Part shown: one piece after another, positions 8,241 to 17,309 of the stretch | How the letters are laid out: every line of letters begins with the position of its first letter | Position numbering within the stretch: position 1 is the stretch's first letter | Source: Pseudarthrobacter sp. | GTDB lineage: Bacteria; Actinomycetota; Actinomycetes; Actinomycetales; Micrococcaceae | NCBI GenBank assembly: GCA_031178005.1 | Contig: JAPSJV010000001.1 | Location: forward strand, 237,842 to 301,841 | Direction of reading: 5' to 3' | Length of the DNA: 64,000 nucleotides | Notes under the pieces: model-generated | Databases searched by the model: none | Seen by the model: the letters and a program-made list of their open reading frames with translations, nothing else | Told to the model about the DNA's origin: nothing | Position numbers and translations under genes: made by a program

Positions 8241-9578
8241 TTACTTGTCCAGCAGGCGCACGTGCTCCGGGGTCAGCTCGGAGATCTTGCTGACGCCCAG
8301 GAGCGCCATGGTGCGTGCCATGTCCTTCTCGAGGATCTGCAGGGTGCGGTCCACGCCGGCCCGGCCGCCGGCCATCAGGCCGTAGAGGTAGGCGCGTCCG
8401 ATCAGCGTGAAGTCAGCGCCCAAGGCCAGCGCCGCCACGATGTCCGCCCCGCTCATGATGCCCGTATCGAGGATGATGGCGGCGTCGCTGTTATCGGCGG
8501 TGAACGCTTCCTTGACTTCCGGCAGCAGGTGGAAGGGGATGGGCGCGCGGTCCAGTTGGCGGCCACCGTGGTTGGACAGCACCACACCGTCGGCACCGTG
8601 GTCAACCACACGACGGGCGTCCTCAACGGTCTGGATGCCCTTGACTACCAGCTTGCCCTTCCAGGTTTCGCGGAGCCAGTCCAGGTCATCGAAGGTCAGG
8701 GTGGGATCGAACATCGAATTGATCAGGTCGGCCACCGTGCCCGTGTAACGGGACAGGGAGGCGAAGGTGAGCGGCTCGTGGGTGAGGAAGTTGAACCACC
8801 AGGCCGGGCGGTAGGAAGCGTCCAGCACGGTCTTCAGGGTCAGCGCCGGCGGGATGGTCATGCCATTGCGTACGTCGCGCAGGCGGGCACCGGCGACGGC
8901 GGTGTCCACGGTGACCATCAGGGTGTCGTTGCCTGCCTTGGCTGCCCGTTCGATCAGTTCCAGCGAACGGTCGCGGTCCGTCCACAGGTACAGCTGGAAC
9001 CAGTTGCGGCCGTTGGGCGCTGCCGCCGCAACATCTTCGATGGAGGCCGTGCCCATGGTGGACAGGGTGTAGGGGATGCCCGCGGCTTCGGCGGCCTGCG
9101 AGCCGGCGTATTCCCCCTCGGACTGCATCATCCGGGTGAAGCCGGTGGGAGCTATGCCCACGGGCAGGCGGGACGGCTTGCCAAGAATGTCGGTGCTCAG
9201 GTCGATGCTGGAGACATTGCGGAGGATGCCGGGGCGGAACTCGATGTCCAGGAAGGCGTTGCGTGCCCGGCGGAGGGTGATCTCTTCTTCAGCCGCGCCA
9301 TCCGTGTAGTCGAACGGGGCCTGCGGGGTGCGGCGCTTTGCCATGTCGCGGAGTTCCCAGATGGTGCTGGCGCGCTTGAGCCTGGCTTCCTTGCTGAACT
9401 CGGGCTTCTTGAACTGCATCAGCGGGGCAAGGTCCGAGTACTTCGGGACGCGGCGCTTGAGGGCTGCAGGAACAGTGTTCGACGCCGGTACGGCACCCGG
9501 TGCCGTCGTTGCGGGAACATCTGTGCTGCCCGGAGCCGGGGTAACTTCCGGGTTGCTCGGCTGGATGGTGTGGGTCAT
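8241..9578 (-). CDS. lldD: FMN-dependent alpha-hydroxy-acid (L-lactate) dehydrogenase
   Basis: This 445-aa enzyme of the FMN-dependent alpha-hydroxy-acid oxidase/dehydrogenase family most likely oxidises L-lactate to pyruvate and passes electrons to the respiratory chain. Visible motifs are [37 protein letters not shown], the Lys strand GKLVVKGI, the catalytic His/Arg motif SNHGGRQLD and the C-terminal FMN phosphate site [25 protein letters not shown]. The first 60 or so residues are a Pro/Ala/Thr-rich extension not needed for the fold. It is divergent from a GntR regulator, with two operators between them (9636-9677). Lactate 2-monooxygenase is an alternative because the families are close. 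Confidence 0.85.
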   Translation of the reverse strand: MTHTIQPSNPEVTPAPGSTDVPATTAPGAVPASNTVPAALKRRVPKYSDLAPLMQFKKPEFSKEARLKRASTIWELRDMAKRRTPQAPFDYTDGAAEEEITLRRARNAFLDIEFRPGILRNVSSIDLSTDILGKPSRLPVGIAPTGFTRMMQSEGEYAGSQAAEAAGIPYTLSTMGTASIEDVAAAAPNGRNWFQLYLWTDRDRSLELIERAAKAGNDTLMVTVDTAVAGARLRDVRNGMTIPPALTLKTVLDASYRPAWWFNFLTHEPLTFASLSRYTGTVADLINSMFDPTLTFDDLDWLRETWKGKLVVKGIQTVEDARRVVDHGADGVVLSNHGGRQLDRAPIPFHLLPEVKEAFTADNSDAAIILDTGIMSGADIVAALALGADFTLIGRAYLYGLMAGGRAGVDRTLQILEKDMARTMALLGVSKISELTPEHVRLLDK

Positions 9579-9635
9579 GGCTTCCTCCGTTGGTTCGCCG
9601 GACGGCTGATCAGCCCGAGGCTGTATTAAACACGC

Positions 9636-9650
9636 TGTGGTCTAACCACA
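9636..9650. promoter_or_regulatory. GntR/FadR-type operator 1
   Basis: The perfect palindrome TGTGGTCTAACCACA lies in the 114-base gap between lldD and the GntR gene. It matches the TGGT-n3-ACCA style of FadR-subfamily operators. Its centre is 25 bases from that of operator 2. Confidence 0.8.
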
Positions 9651-9658
9651 CTGTAAAC

Positions 9659-9677
9659 GATGTGGTCCAACCACATC
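9659..9677. promoter_or_regulatory. GntR/FadR-type operator 2
   Basis: GATGTGGTCCAACCACATC is a palindrome with 9-base arms around the central position and is a second copy of the site at 9636-9650. It lies 15 bases before the regulator's start codon, so the regulator probably represses itself as well as lldD until an effector, probably lactate, binds. Confidence 0.8.
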
Positions 9678-9692
9678 AACTATGATGTCTGG

Positions 9693-10412
9693 ATGCGTAC
9701 GCACCAGCTTGTCCTGCACTGGATCGAGAACCAGCTCTCCGAGGGGCAGTTGAGCGTTGGCGGCCGTCTTCCGGCCGAACGGACACTGGCCGAACAGCTC
9801 AAGGTCTCGCGCACGTCGGTCCGGGAAGCCATCCGGATTCTGGAGGCGCTGGGGGTGGTGCGTGCCGGCGTCGGCTCGGGACCGGAGGCTGGAACCGTTG
9901 TGATTTCAGATCCGACGGCGGCACTTGGCTCCACGCTCCGGCTGCACGTTGCCACCCAGCACCTGCCGGTAGCGGACATCGTGGAAACCCGGGTCCTGCT
10001 CGAATCCTGGGCCGCAGCGCATGTCCGTCCGGATGCGCCGGAACTGGCCACGGCCGCCACGCTCCTTGATGAGATGGACGCCGTCGGGCATTCCTCCGGT
10101 GATGGGGCCGCCCCGATTGATGATTTCCTTGCCCTGGATGTCCGCTTCCACCTTGCGCTGGCCGACGCCGCCGGCAACACCGTGGTCAGCGCCATGATGG
10201 GCTCATTGCGCGAGGCCATCCAGGGTTATGCAGGCAGGCTTACGGCGAACCTGCCGGACTGGGATGCCACTGCGTCACGGCTCCGCGCCGAGCACCACGG
10301 GATCCTGGCAGCCATCCAAAACAACGACGGCGGCCGCGCGGCCGCGCTGGTGGCCGCCCATATTGAGGGCTACTACCGCGAGGCCGGGGTAAAGCGGCCG
10401 CCCGAGGCATAA
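9693..10412 (+). CDS. GntR-family (FadR subfamily) regulator, probable lactate-utilisation repressor
   Basis: This 239-aa protein has an N-terminal GntR winged helix (GRLPAERTLAEQLKVSRTSVREAIRILEALGVV, about residues 22-56) and a C-terminal FCD ligand domain with conserved Arg, Asp and His positions (ETRVLLESWAA, FLALDVRFHLALADAAGN, EHHGILAAIQNNDGGRAAALVAAHI). FCD-domain proteins bind organic acids through a metal centre. It is divergent from lldD with two matching palindromes between them, as for LldR-type systems. I start it at ATG 9693 because the upstream in-frame ATG would place operator 2 inside the coding sequence. The effector is inferred from the neighbour. Confidence 0.85.
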   Translation: MRTHQLVLHWIENQLSEGQLSVGGRLPAERTLAEQLKVSRTSVREAIRILEALGVVRAGVGSGPEAGTVVISDPTAALGSTLRLHVATQHLPVADIVETRVLLESWAAAHVRPDAPELATAATLLDEMDAVGHSSGDGAAPIDDFLALDVRFHLALADAAGNTVVSAMMGSLREAIQGYAGRLTANLPDWDATASRLRAEHHGILAAIQNNDGGRAAALVAAHIEGYYREAGVKRPPEA

Positions 10413-10417
10413 ACCTC

Positions 10418-11119
10418 CTAGGCGTGCGTGAGGACGGGGGCTGTGAGTCTTCCATCTCGCATGGTGGCGACAGAATCGGTCAGCGGGACAAATTCGGTGT
10501 CGTGCGTGACCATGACGGTGGCAACCATGAACTCGTCGGTGACACGGCGCAGGAGCCGGACGATGGAGTCGCTGCGTTCGTGGTCCAGGGCCGAGGTGGG
10601 TTCGTCCACGAGCAGGACCTTGGGGCCACCCATTAGGGCGCGGGCAATGTTGACCCGCTGGCGCTGGCCACCCGAGAGTTGGTGCGGTCTCTTGTCCGCG
10701 CTGGCGCCGAGTCCGACGACGTCCAGCATTTCCGCAGCTTTGGCGCGGGCGGCTTTGACGGATTTTCCGCGCAGGTGTTCCCCGATGATGAGTTGCTCGG
10801 CGGCGGTCAGGGATGCAAGCAGGTTCGGCTGCTGGAAGATGATCCCGATAATCTCCCGCCGCAGTGCGGTGAGGTCCTTGTCGCTTAGCCCGGTAGCGTC
10901 CGTGCCGTCAATGAGCACCAGCCCGTGAGTGGGGCGGACCAAGGTGGCCGCGGCGGCAAGGAGGCTGGATTTGCCGGAACCGGAGGGGCCGACGAGGGAG
11001 ATCATCTGGCCGGCCCGAACTGTGAGGTCCACGGCGTCCAGGGCTTTGATGCTTCCCTCCCCGTCAGGGTATTCAAGGGTGACGTTGACGAGCTTCAGGT
11101 GGCTTGCGGTGGATGACAT
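10418..11119 (-). CDS. ABC transporter ATP-binding protein (MacB/LolD type)
   Basis: This 233-aa ATPase has Walker A (GPSGSGKSS), a Q-loop (IFQQPNLLASLTAAEQL), the signature LSGGQRQRV, Walker B (VLLVDEPTSALD) and the switch His (VMVTHD). The layout is that of the MacB/LolD group that works with FtsX-like permeases, which move substrates out of the membrane or drive mechanical change in it. It ends the operon that starts with the permease upstream (61-base gap) and sits opposite a two-component system. Only 5 bases separate its end from the convergent GntR gene. Confidence 0.9.
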   Translation of the reverse strand: MSSTASHLKLVNVTLEYPDGEGSIKALDAVDLTVRAGQMISLVGPSGSGKSSLLAAAATLVRPTHGLVLIDGTDATGLSDKDLTALRREIIGIIFQQPNLLASLTAAEQLIIGEHLRGKSVKAARAKAAEMLDVVGLGASADKRPHQLSGGQRQRVNIARALMGGPKVLLVDEPTSALDHERSDSIVRLLRRVTDEFMVATVMVTHDTEFVPLTDSVATMRDGRLTAPVLTHA

Positions 11120-11179
11120 GGCGGTACTTCCTCTTGGAACGTGGCGAGCAGGCGGGGGACTGTAGTGCAGTGGGGGGAA

Positions 11180-12313
11180 TCAGTTGCCGCCGAGGGCGAT
11201 GAGTGCATCGACTTTGGTAACGCGTTGGACCGCCAAGGCCGCGCCGGCCAGGCCGAGGGCGACTATCCCAAGAATGGGCAGCAGCGTCGTTGCAGGGGTG
11301 ACCAGGAACGGAGCCGCTTGAGCTGCAAAGATCCCGCCGAGTATGCCGAGCCCGCCGCCAAACCCGGCACCGGCGAGCAGGACGATGGCTGCCTGGGTGA
11401 TGGCGTCCCGCAGGACATAGCCGCTGGAGGCTCCCATGGCTTTGAGGACCGCTATGTCGCGCGTCCGCTGGATCGTCCAGACCGTCAGGAATGCCACGAT
11501 GACCAGGGCGGAGATGCCGTAGAGAAAGGCCTGCATCAGGGTCAGGGAGCCATTCTCGCTCTTATAGGATCCCAGGGCCTGGAAGGACCCGGTGCGGGAA
11601 GCACTCACCGTGTGGGCTGCCTTGTCAGCGGCGGCTTCGTCAACTGTGGCGCCGTCTTTGTAGGTAATGGCGGCGACGGTCGCAAGTTGTTCAGGGTTGG
11701 ATAGGTGAGCGAGTTTTGCCCAGGTAGGAAGTGCCGTCCAGACGACGCTGGTGTGCGAATACCACCGGTCCTCGACGACGGCGCCGACGGTCAACTCGAT
11801 GCCTCCGACATTGGCTTTATCGCCCGCGTTTAGGGCCAGTGCCTTAGCGACGGTTTCACCGATGACGACGGTATCGGCCTCGACGCGGGACGGTGCGAGG
11901 TTGCCCTCGGGTGAGACGCCGAACACGGCCACATTGGTGGTCCCGGCACCGGCTTCGGTGTCCCCGGCCAGGGCCTGGAACCGGGTCTGGCTGATGCCCA
12001 GGGCTTCGACGTTTTGGACACCGTCTTGGTGCTTCCAGCTGGCGACTTGGGCGGCCGTGATTTCGCTTTCGGTGAAGGAGGCTTTGGCCTGGTTGGTTCC
12101 GGAGGCCCCGAAAGCGATGCTGTCCACGGCTTTGCCGGTGGTTCCGCTGGCTGCAACGGCTCCGAGTCTGTCAATGGCTGAGGTTGACTGGTCACCCAGG
12201 CCGGCCGTGAGTCCGGAGAGCATAACCAGCAGCAGGGTAATCAGTGCGACAACGCCACCCATCAGGGCAAACCTGCCCTTGGCAAAGCGGATATCGCGGA
12301 TAGCAAGAAACAC
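11180..12313 (-). CDS. FtsX-like ABC transporter permease
   Basis: This 377-aa permease has an N-terminal membrane helix (FALMGGVVALITLLLVMLSGL), a large extracytoplasmic MacB-type periplasmic-core-like domain (about residues 40-230) and three C-terminal helices (about 255-370) ending in an FtsX domain (RTRDIAVLKAMGASSGYVLRDAI). It pairs with the downstream ATPase. Divergent position from a histidine kinase and LuxR-type regulator suggests regulation by that pair, as is common for antibiotic or envelope-stress exporters. The substrate is unknown. Confidence 0.85.
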   Translation of the reverse strand: MFLAIRDIRFAKGRFALMGGVVALITLLLVMLSGLTAGLGDQSTSAIDRLGAVAASGTTGKAVDSIAFGASGTNQAKASFTESEITAAQVASWKHQDGVQNVEALGISQTRFQALAGDTEAGAGTTNVAVFGVSPEGNLAPSRVEADTVVIGETVAKALALNAGDKANVGGIELTVGAVVEDRWYSHTSVVWTALPTWAKLAHLSNPEQLATVAAITYKDGATVDEAAADKAAHTVSASRTGSFQALGSYKSENGSLTLMQAFLYGISALVIVAFLTVWTIQRTRDIAVLKAMGASSGYVLRDAITQAAIVLLAGAGFGGGLGILGGIFAAQAAPFLVTPATTLLPILGIVALGLAGAALAVQRVTKVDALIALGGN

Positions 12314-12435
12314 GTTTCTCTTCTTTCAGTGGATGGCGCCGCGGCCGGAAGGGCCCTTATGTCCACTCTCCCGCGGGCGGCGGTGCCTGCCATGGTGCAG
12401 AAGTTCGATAAGAGGCGGACGAATGGTTGATTCCG

Positions 12436-12457
12436 GGGTCAACCTTTTGATTGACCC
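12436..12457. promoter_or_regulatory. Inverted repeat overlapping the -35 of the sensor-kinase promoter
   Basis: GGGTCAA (12436-12442) and TTGACCC (12451-12457) form a 7-bp inverted repeat with 8 bases between. A second overlapping one is GGTTGA (12425-12430) with TCAACC (12439-12444). They sit between the divergent exporter and kinase genes and are candidates for response-regulator binding. Confidence 0.45.
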
Positions 12458-12480
12458 GCACTCGGCCGGTGGCGCATAAG
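12452..12480 (+). promoter_or_regulatory. Promoter of the two-component system
   Basis: TTGACC (-35, 12452-12457) and CATAAG (-10, 12475-12480) are separated by 17 bases. The predicted start is within a few bases of the GTG at 12489, so the mRNA would be leaderless or nearly so. Confidence 0.5.
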
Positions 12481-12488
12481 CTGATCCA

Positions 12489-13832
12489 GTGCGCGCTACC
12501 GACCTTCTTCCCGCCCCGGACAGCGACGGTTCCTTAGTGCCGGGCGATGGCCTGACCGGCCGCCTCAACGCCGTGCCGCCCTCTGTTGCCATCCTTCGCG
12601 TATTGCGGATCACCTTGCACGTCGGTTTCGCTGCCCTGCTTGGAGTGGCCGTCCTGAGGCTGCTGGTAGGCAGTGGCGCGGATCCCTTTCGGTATGTCTG
12701 GGTCGGGGCCGCGTTGGTTCTTGCCGGTGTCTATCTCACGGGGACCATCCTGGAGAAGCGCTTCGCAGCCGACGGATCAAGGTTCGACCCCGGTCCCTAC
12801 GGAATTCTGTGGCTGGGAATCATCACCGTGTTGTGGGGCATTTTGTTGGCCGGGAGCGCAGAATTCGCCTGGCTGGCATTTCCCCTCTTCTTCCTCCATC
12901 TGCACCTGCTGCCGCGTCGGATAGCGCTGCTGACGATCGCATTGATGACAGCTGCGGTCATTGCCGCCCAATGGACTGCCAGCGGGCTCCCGGCTCCCCA
13001 TTTTGCAGTCGTCGTCGGCCCGCTGTTCGGTGCTGCGTTCTCGGTCGTTACCGGGCTTGCCTACTTCGCCCTGTACCGGGAGGCGGAGAACCAGCGCCGC
13101 GCAGCCGATCAACTCCGCCGGACCCGTGCGGAGCTGGCCGCGTACCAGCACGACGCCGGCGTCTTGGCAGAACGTGAAAGGCTGGCCCGGGAAATCCACG
13201 ACACCCTCGCCCAAGGCTTCTCCAGCATTGTCCTCGTGGCCCGCGAGGCAGAAAAATCGCTCGCGGCAGGAGACACGGCAACCGCGGCTGAACGCTTTGC
13301 GCTGGTTCAGCAGACTGCAGCGGAGAACCTTGCAGAGGCCCGGAACTTCGTGCGCGGGCTATCGTCCCCGCAGCTGCAGGAGGCCTCATTGGTCGAGAGT
13401 CTGCGCCGGCTATGTGAGAGCACCGAAACCAGTGCGGCGGCCCGTGGCCTGCCTTTGCAGTGCCGGTTCGAGCTTGACGGTGACGCCGTGGAACTGCCGC
13501 AGCCACACCGGGTGACGCTGCTCCGGGCCGCCCAGGCAAGTCTTGCCAACGTCCGGGATCATGCCGCGGCCGACAACGCCGTGCTGACGCTGGCATTTCT
13601 GGGCAGCGAGGTGACGATGGACATTTACGACGACGGAATCGGCTTTGATCCCGCTGGACTAACAGCATTGACGGAGGCCAGGACGGACGGGACGGGTTAC
13701 GGCATCCGATCGCTGCAGCAACGGGTGCGGTCACTGAACGGTTCTCTTGACCTGGAGTCAACTCCCGGGGAGGGAACGGTTGTGGCCGTCCGCCTGCCCC
13801 TCCATGTGGCTCCGCGGAAGGAAGCACAATGA
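12489..13832 (+). CDS. Sensor histidine kinase (NarL-partner type)
   Basis: This 447-aa membrane kinase has several hydrophobic segments between residues 38 and 195 with little extracytoplasmic loop, then a coiled coil (about 196-225), the HisKA_3 dimerisation helix with phospho-acceptor His237 (AREIHDTLAQGFSSIVLVAREAEKS) and a HATPase domain (MDIYDDGIGFDP, GTGYGIRSLQQRVRSLNG). This architecture is typical of intramembrane-sensing kinases that partner LuxR-type regulators. Its GTG start follows a promoter without a ribosome site, and its stop overlaps the regulator ATG (ATGA). It probably senses a membrane or antibiotic stress handled by the divergent exporter; that is inferred from context. 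Confidence 0.9.
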   Translation: MRATDLLPAPDSDGSLVPGDGLTGRLNAVPPSVAILRVLRITLHVGFAALLGVAVLRLLVGSGADPFRYVWVGAALVLAGVYLTGTILEKRFAADGSRFDPGPYGILWLGIITVLWGILLAGSAEFAWLAFPLFFLHLHLLPRRIALLTIALMTAAVIAAQWTASGLPAPHFAVVVGPLFGAAFSVVTGLAYFALYREAENQRRAADQLRRTRAELAAYQHDAGVLAERERLAREIHDTLAQGFSSIVLVAREAEKSLAAGDTATAAERFALVQQTAAENLAEARNFVRGLSSPQLQEASLVESLRRLCESTETSAAARGLPLQCRFELDGDAVELPQPHRVTLLRAAQASLANVRDHAAADNAVLTLAFLGSEVTMDIYDDGIGFDPAGLTALTEARTDGTGYGIRSLQQRVRSLNGSLDLESTPGEGTVVAVRLPLHVAPRKEAQ

Positions 13833-14488
13833 AGGACATTCGCGTCCTGCTCGTCGATGACCATCCCGTCGTCAGGGCTGGGCTGAGGGCGATGCTCGCC
13901 GCCTTTGAGGGCATCTCGGTAGCGGCGGAAGCGTCCGAAGGTGAAGCTGCCTTGAACGAAGTGAAACGCCTGCAAATGCTGGGTGACCCGGTTGACGTTG
14001 TGCTGATGGACCTGCAGATGGGCGACGGAATGGACGGTGTCACCGCCACCTCGCATATTAAACGGCTGGAAACGCCGCCGCCCGTCCTGATCCTGACCAC
14101 CTACGACACCGACGCCGATATCCTGGCTGCAGTGGAGGCAGGAGCCAGCGGCTACATGCTCAAGGATGCCCCTCCTGAACAAATCCATCAGGCCGTGGTA
14201 GCTGCCATCGCCGGCCAAACAGTCCTGGCCCCTAGAATCGCGGCACTACTTATGGGTCGGATCAAAAATCCCGCGCCGGCGCTCACGCCGCGGGAAATCC
14301 AATTGCTCGAATTGCTGGCAACCGGACTGCCGAACCGCTCTATCGCCAAGCAAATGTTCATCTCTGAAGCAACCGTCAAAACCCACCTGGTGCACATCTA
14401 CGGCAAGCTCGGTGTGGATAACCGCACAGCCGCCATTGCCGCCGCAACCCAGCGCCGCATCATCCGGGTAGCCGGCCAGCAGCCCTGA
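13829..14488 (+). CDS. LuxR/NarL-family response regulator
   Basis: This 219-aa protein has a receiver domain (1-125) with acidic pocket VDDHPVV, phospho-acceptor Asp61 (VVLMDLQMG), a Thr switch (LILTTYD) and Lys (YMLKDAPP), and a C-terminal LuxR helix-turn-helix (LTPREIQLLELLATGLPNRSIAKQMFISEATVKTHLVHIYGKLGV). It overlaps the kinase gene by 4 bases and is therefore its partner. The likely target is the inverted repeat at 12436-12457 and the exporter operon. Confidence 0.92.
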   Translation: MKDIRVLLVDDHPVVRAGLRAMLAAFEGISVAAEASEGEAALNEVKRLQMLGDPVDVVLMDLQMGDGMDGVTATSHIKRLETPPPVLILTTYDTDADILAAVEAGASGYMLKDAPPEQIHQAVVAAIAGQTVLAPRIAALLMGRIKNPAPALTPREIQLLELLATGLPNRSIAKQMFISEATVKTHLVHIYGKLGVDNRTAAIAAATQRRIIRVAGQQP

Positions 14489-14569
14489 CGTTCACGGATT
14501 GGACACACCCCGGCTGCCGGGCCTGCCCGCCAGCTGCTCACGAAGTAACCGGGTAACGCCGTGTAGCCG

Positions 14570-15583
14570 CTACTTCTTGGCCGGCCCGGTGCTGGCCCTG
14601 ACTTCCAGGCGCGGCTGGTAGCGGCTGCCCGGCGTATCGGTGGATTCCTTGCGGATGAGGGCCCGCAACTGCTGCCAGGCTTCCTGGCCCAGTTCGGTGA
14701 TGGGGACGGCGGCTGTGGTCAGGCCGGGAGTGGTGTACCGGGCGAAGGGGATGTCGTCGAAACCGGTGATCGAAATGTCGCCGGGGATGTCCAGGCCGCG
14801 TTCGTGCAGGCCGCTGAGCAGGCCCATGGCCACGAGGTCGTTGAACGCCAGGATTCCGGTGGCGCCGCTGTCCAGGACGGCGTCTACTGCCTCGTGCCCG
14901 GTGTCGAAGTCCGAGCCGCCTTCAAGCATCCGGACGTCAACCTCGGGGTGGGCTGCCTTGAACGCTTCCAGGCCTTCCAGGCGAAGGGCGTTGGAGGCGC
15001 TGCGCGGGGGCCCTGCCAGGAAGGCGAGGCGGGTGTGGCCAAGTCCGGCCAGGTGCTCCGCGAGGTCCTGGACGCCCTGGCCGTAGTCCACCACCAGGCT
15101 GGGAACGCCCTTGGTGCTGGTGGTGCGGTTTATCAGGACGAGGGGATGCAGGGAAGGAGCGATTTCCTCCAGCTCGGCGTCGCTCATGCGGGGAGCGCAC
15201 AGCACCAGCCCGTCGCATCGCCGCCTGGCCTCGCCGGCCAGGATGGATTCTTCGCTGGACACCTCGAACGAATCGGCAATCAGGACCCGGTAGCCGTCTT
15301 GGGCCGCAGCGCGGCTGAGTCCGCGGAGGATGGCCTGGAAGGTGGGGTTGGCCAGGTCCGGCACCACAATGCCGATGGTGTCCGTCTTGCCCAGTGCGAG
15401 GCTGCGGCCTACGGGGTTGGGCTGGTACTTCAGTTCGACGGCGGCTGCCCTGACCCGGGCCGCGATGTCCGGGTCCACGGTGAAGTTGCCGTTCATTACA
15501 CGGGAAACCGTGGCGTGGGATACCCCGGCCTTGACGGCGACATCTGCGATGCCGATCCTGCCCGTGGCCGATTTCCTAGCCAT
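14570..15583 (-). CDS. LacI-family regulator of the uronate operon
   Basis: This 337-aa repressor has an N-terminal LacI headpiece (IGIADVAVKAGVSHATVSRVMNGNFTVDPDIAARVRAAAVELKYQPNPVGRSLALGK) with the hinge helix, and a periplasmic-binding-fold effector domain (TIGIVVPDLANPTFQAILRGL to FDDIPFARYTTPGLTTA). It is divergent from the operon starting at 15841. The 257-base gap carries two LacI-type palindromes (15693-15706 and 15767-15784), so it probably represses itself and that operon. The effector is unknown and would fit a sugar acid or uronate. Confidence 0.88.
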   Translation of the reverse strand: MARKSATGRIGIADVAVKAGVSHATVSRVMNGNFTVDPDIAARVRAAAVELKYQPNPVGRSLALGKTDTIGIVVPDLANPTFQAILRGLSRAAAQDGYRVLIADSFEVSSEESILAGEARRRCDGLVLCAPRMSDAELEEIAPSLHPLVLINRTTSTKGVPSLVVDYGQGVQDLAEHLAGLGHTRLAFLAGPPRSASNALRLEGLEAFKAAHPEVDVRMLEGGSDFDTGHEAVDAVLDSGATGILAFNDLVAMGLLSGLHERGLDIPGDISITGFDDIPFARYTTPGLTTAAVPITELGQEAWQQLRALIRKESTDTPGSRYQPRLEVRASTGPAKK

Positions 15584-15692
15584 CCTGGAGCCCTCCTAAG
15601 CCGCCTACGCCACGCTGCCAGTTGCAGCCGTTGCCGGCCTTTGGACCGGCGGCGTAATGAGTCAAAGCATATAACGCTTCGCAAAGCATCCT

Positions 15693-15706
15693 AGAAAACG
15701 CTTTCT
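15693..15706. promoter_or_regulatory. LacI-type operator (GAAA-CG-TTTC class)
   Basis: AGAAAACGCTTTCT lies between the divergent LacI gene and its target operon, and it is identical to the site at 27684-27697. A further half-like match (ATAACGCTTCGC) lies at 15671-15682. Confidence 0.7.
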
Positions 15707-15766
15707 CCCAGATGGGATAATGGTTGACGGAACTCCGTTTCTGTTGATACAAATCATATAACGGAC

Positions 15767-15784
15767 TGAGAAACCGCTTTCTCA
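15767..15784. promoter_or_regulatory. LacI-type operator, long palindrome
   Basis: TGAGAAACCGCTTTCTCA is an 18-base palindrome with one mismatched pair, 57 bases before the Gfo/Idh start codon. It is placed to block transcription of the operon 15841-21774. Confidence 0.7.
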
Positions 15785-15840
15785 CATTTCACGTGAGCCA
15801 CCGGTTATCAGAGTATTGAGCTTTCGAAAGGGACCCCCTC

Positions 15841-17283
15841 ATGGTCAACGTAGTCGAGTCGGGTTCGGCTGCTGCCGGCACCACCACTGGCACCAGCACA
15901 AACGCCGGCACAAGCGCCGAACCAGCAGAAAACACCGGGAAGGCCCGCATCGCCTTGATCGGCACCGGCGGCCGCTCGGAGATGTACATCCGCGCCATCC
16001 TGGGCAAACACTCGGACCGCGCCGAGCTCATCGCATTCTCCGACGTGAACCCGGGCCGCGTGGCGTTCTACCAGCAGCTCATCCAGGAACTGGGTGCTCC
16101 CGGACCCGTTGCCGCCTTTGATCCAGCGGACCTTACCGCCTTCATCCAGGCCAACAGCATCGACCGCGTTGTCGTGACCACACCTGACTACACCCACGCG
16201 GACTACATCGTTGAGGCACTCGAGGCGGGTGCCGACGTCGTAGTGGAAAAGCCCCTGACCATTGACGCCGACGGATGCCGCCGCATCACCAAGGCCGTCC
16301 AGGAAACCGGGCGCAACGTGGTGGTCACCTTCAACTACCGTTACTCGCCACGCAACAGTGCCCTGAAGGAAATCATCCAGAGCGGCGTGATCGGCAAGGT
16401 CACGTCCGTTGACTTCAGCTGGGTCCTGGACACCGTCCACGGCGCGGACTACTTCCGCCGCTGGCACCGCGAGAAGAAGAACTCCGGCGGCCTGCTGATC
16501 CACAAGGCCTCACACCACTTCGACCTGGTCAACTGGTGGATCAACGATGTCCCGGAGCGCGTCTTCGCCTCCGGCGGCCTCAAGTTCTACGGCGACCGGA
16601 ACGCTGCTGAACGCGGACTTGGGCCCCGTCCCGAACGCGGAACGCCCGACGCCGGTGCTCCCGCCAACCCGGATCCCTTTACCCTGGACCTGCGCGAGGA
16701 CGAAAGGCTTAAGGCCCTCTTCCTGGACAACGAGCACTATGACGGTTACCGCCGCGACCAGGATGTTTTCGCTCCCGGCATCACCATTGAGGACAACCTC
16801 GCCCTGGTGGTGGAATACCAGGGCGGACCGCGGCTGAGCTACTCGCTGAACGCCCACAGCCCGTGGGAGGGCTACCGGGTTTCCGTGAACGGTACCGAAG
16901 GCCGGGCCGAACTGGAGGTGGTGGAGCGGGCCGCCGTCACCAGCAGCACCGACAAGAAGAACGTGGTTGACCCCAGTGCCACCCCCATCGAGGAAGACGA
17001 TGCGATCCGCCGCAACGGCGAACGCCTGGTGGTCCAGCGGCACTGGGAAACGGCCTATGAGGTGCCGATCGTCAACGGCGAAGGCGGCCACGGCGGCGGC
17101 GACGAGCTTCTGCTCTCCGATCTCTTCAACGGTCCTGGCGAGGACCCGCTGGGGCGGCCGTCCGGCTACCTCGATGGCCTGCGTTCCGTCTCCGTGGGTA
17201 TTGCCGGCAACCGCTCCCTTGAGTCCTCGCTGCCTGTCCGGGTTGAAGACCTGGACCTCGGCGTCGACCTTCGCCGCAGCTAA
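15841..17283 (+). CDS. Gfo/Idh/MocA-family oxidoreductase
   Basis: This 480-aa NAD(P)-dependent sugar dehydrogenase-like protein opens the operon. After 30 residues of a Thr/Ser/Ala/Gly/Glu-rich leader comes the Rossmann fold (ARIALIGTGGRSEMYIRAIL), then VVEKPLTIDADGCRRI with the EKP catalytic Lys, and the C-terminal substrate domain with GGLLIHKASHHFDLVNWWI. Such enzymes oxidise or epimerise hexoses, uronates or derivatives. The insertion between about residues 260 and 320 (FGDR..ERGLGPRPERG..) makes it longer than the usual 350-400 aa. Its substrate is unknown; the operon points to a uronic acid or its methyl or lactone derivative. Confidence 0.8.
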   Translation: MVNVVESGSAAAGTTTGTSTNAGTSAEPAENTGKARIALIGTGGRSEMYIRAILGKHSDRAELIAFSDVNPGRVAFYQQLIQELGAPGPVAAFDPADLTAFIQANSIDRVVVTTPDYTHADYIVEALEAGADVVVEKPLTIDADGCRRITKAVQETGRNVVVTFNYRYSPRNSALKEIIQSGVIGKVTSVDFSWVLDTVHGADYFRRWHREKKNSGGLLIHKASHHFDLVNWWINDVPERVFASGGLKFYGDRNAAERGLGPRPERGTPDAGAPANPDPFTLDLREDERLKALFLDNEHYDGYRRDQDVFAPGITIEDNLALVVEYQGGPRLSYSLNAHSPWEGYRVSVNGTEGRAELEVVERAAVTSSTDKKNVVDPSATPIEEDDAIRRNGERLVVQRHWETAYEVPIVNGEGGHGGGDELLLSDLFNGPGEDPLGRPSGYLDGLRSVSVGIAGNRSLESSLPVRVEDLDLGVDLRRS

Positions 17284-17309
17284 GCGGCCTGAAAGCTAAA
17301 GGAACTCTC

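Noticed and set aside
8115..9629. 504-codon plus-strand frame
   Set aside because: It is antisense to lldD and runs through the repeat array and the operators; no domain is visible.
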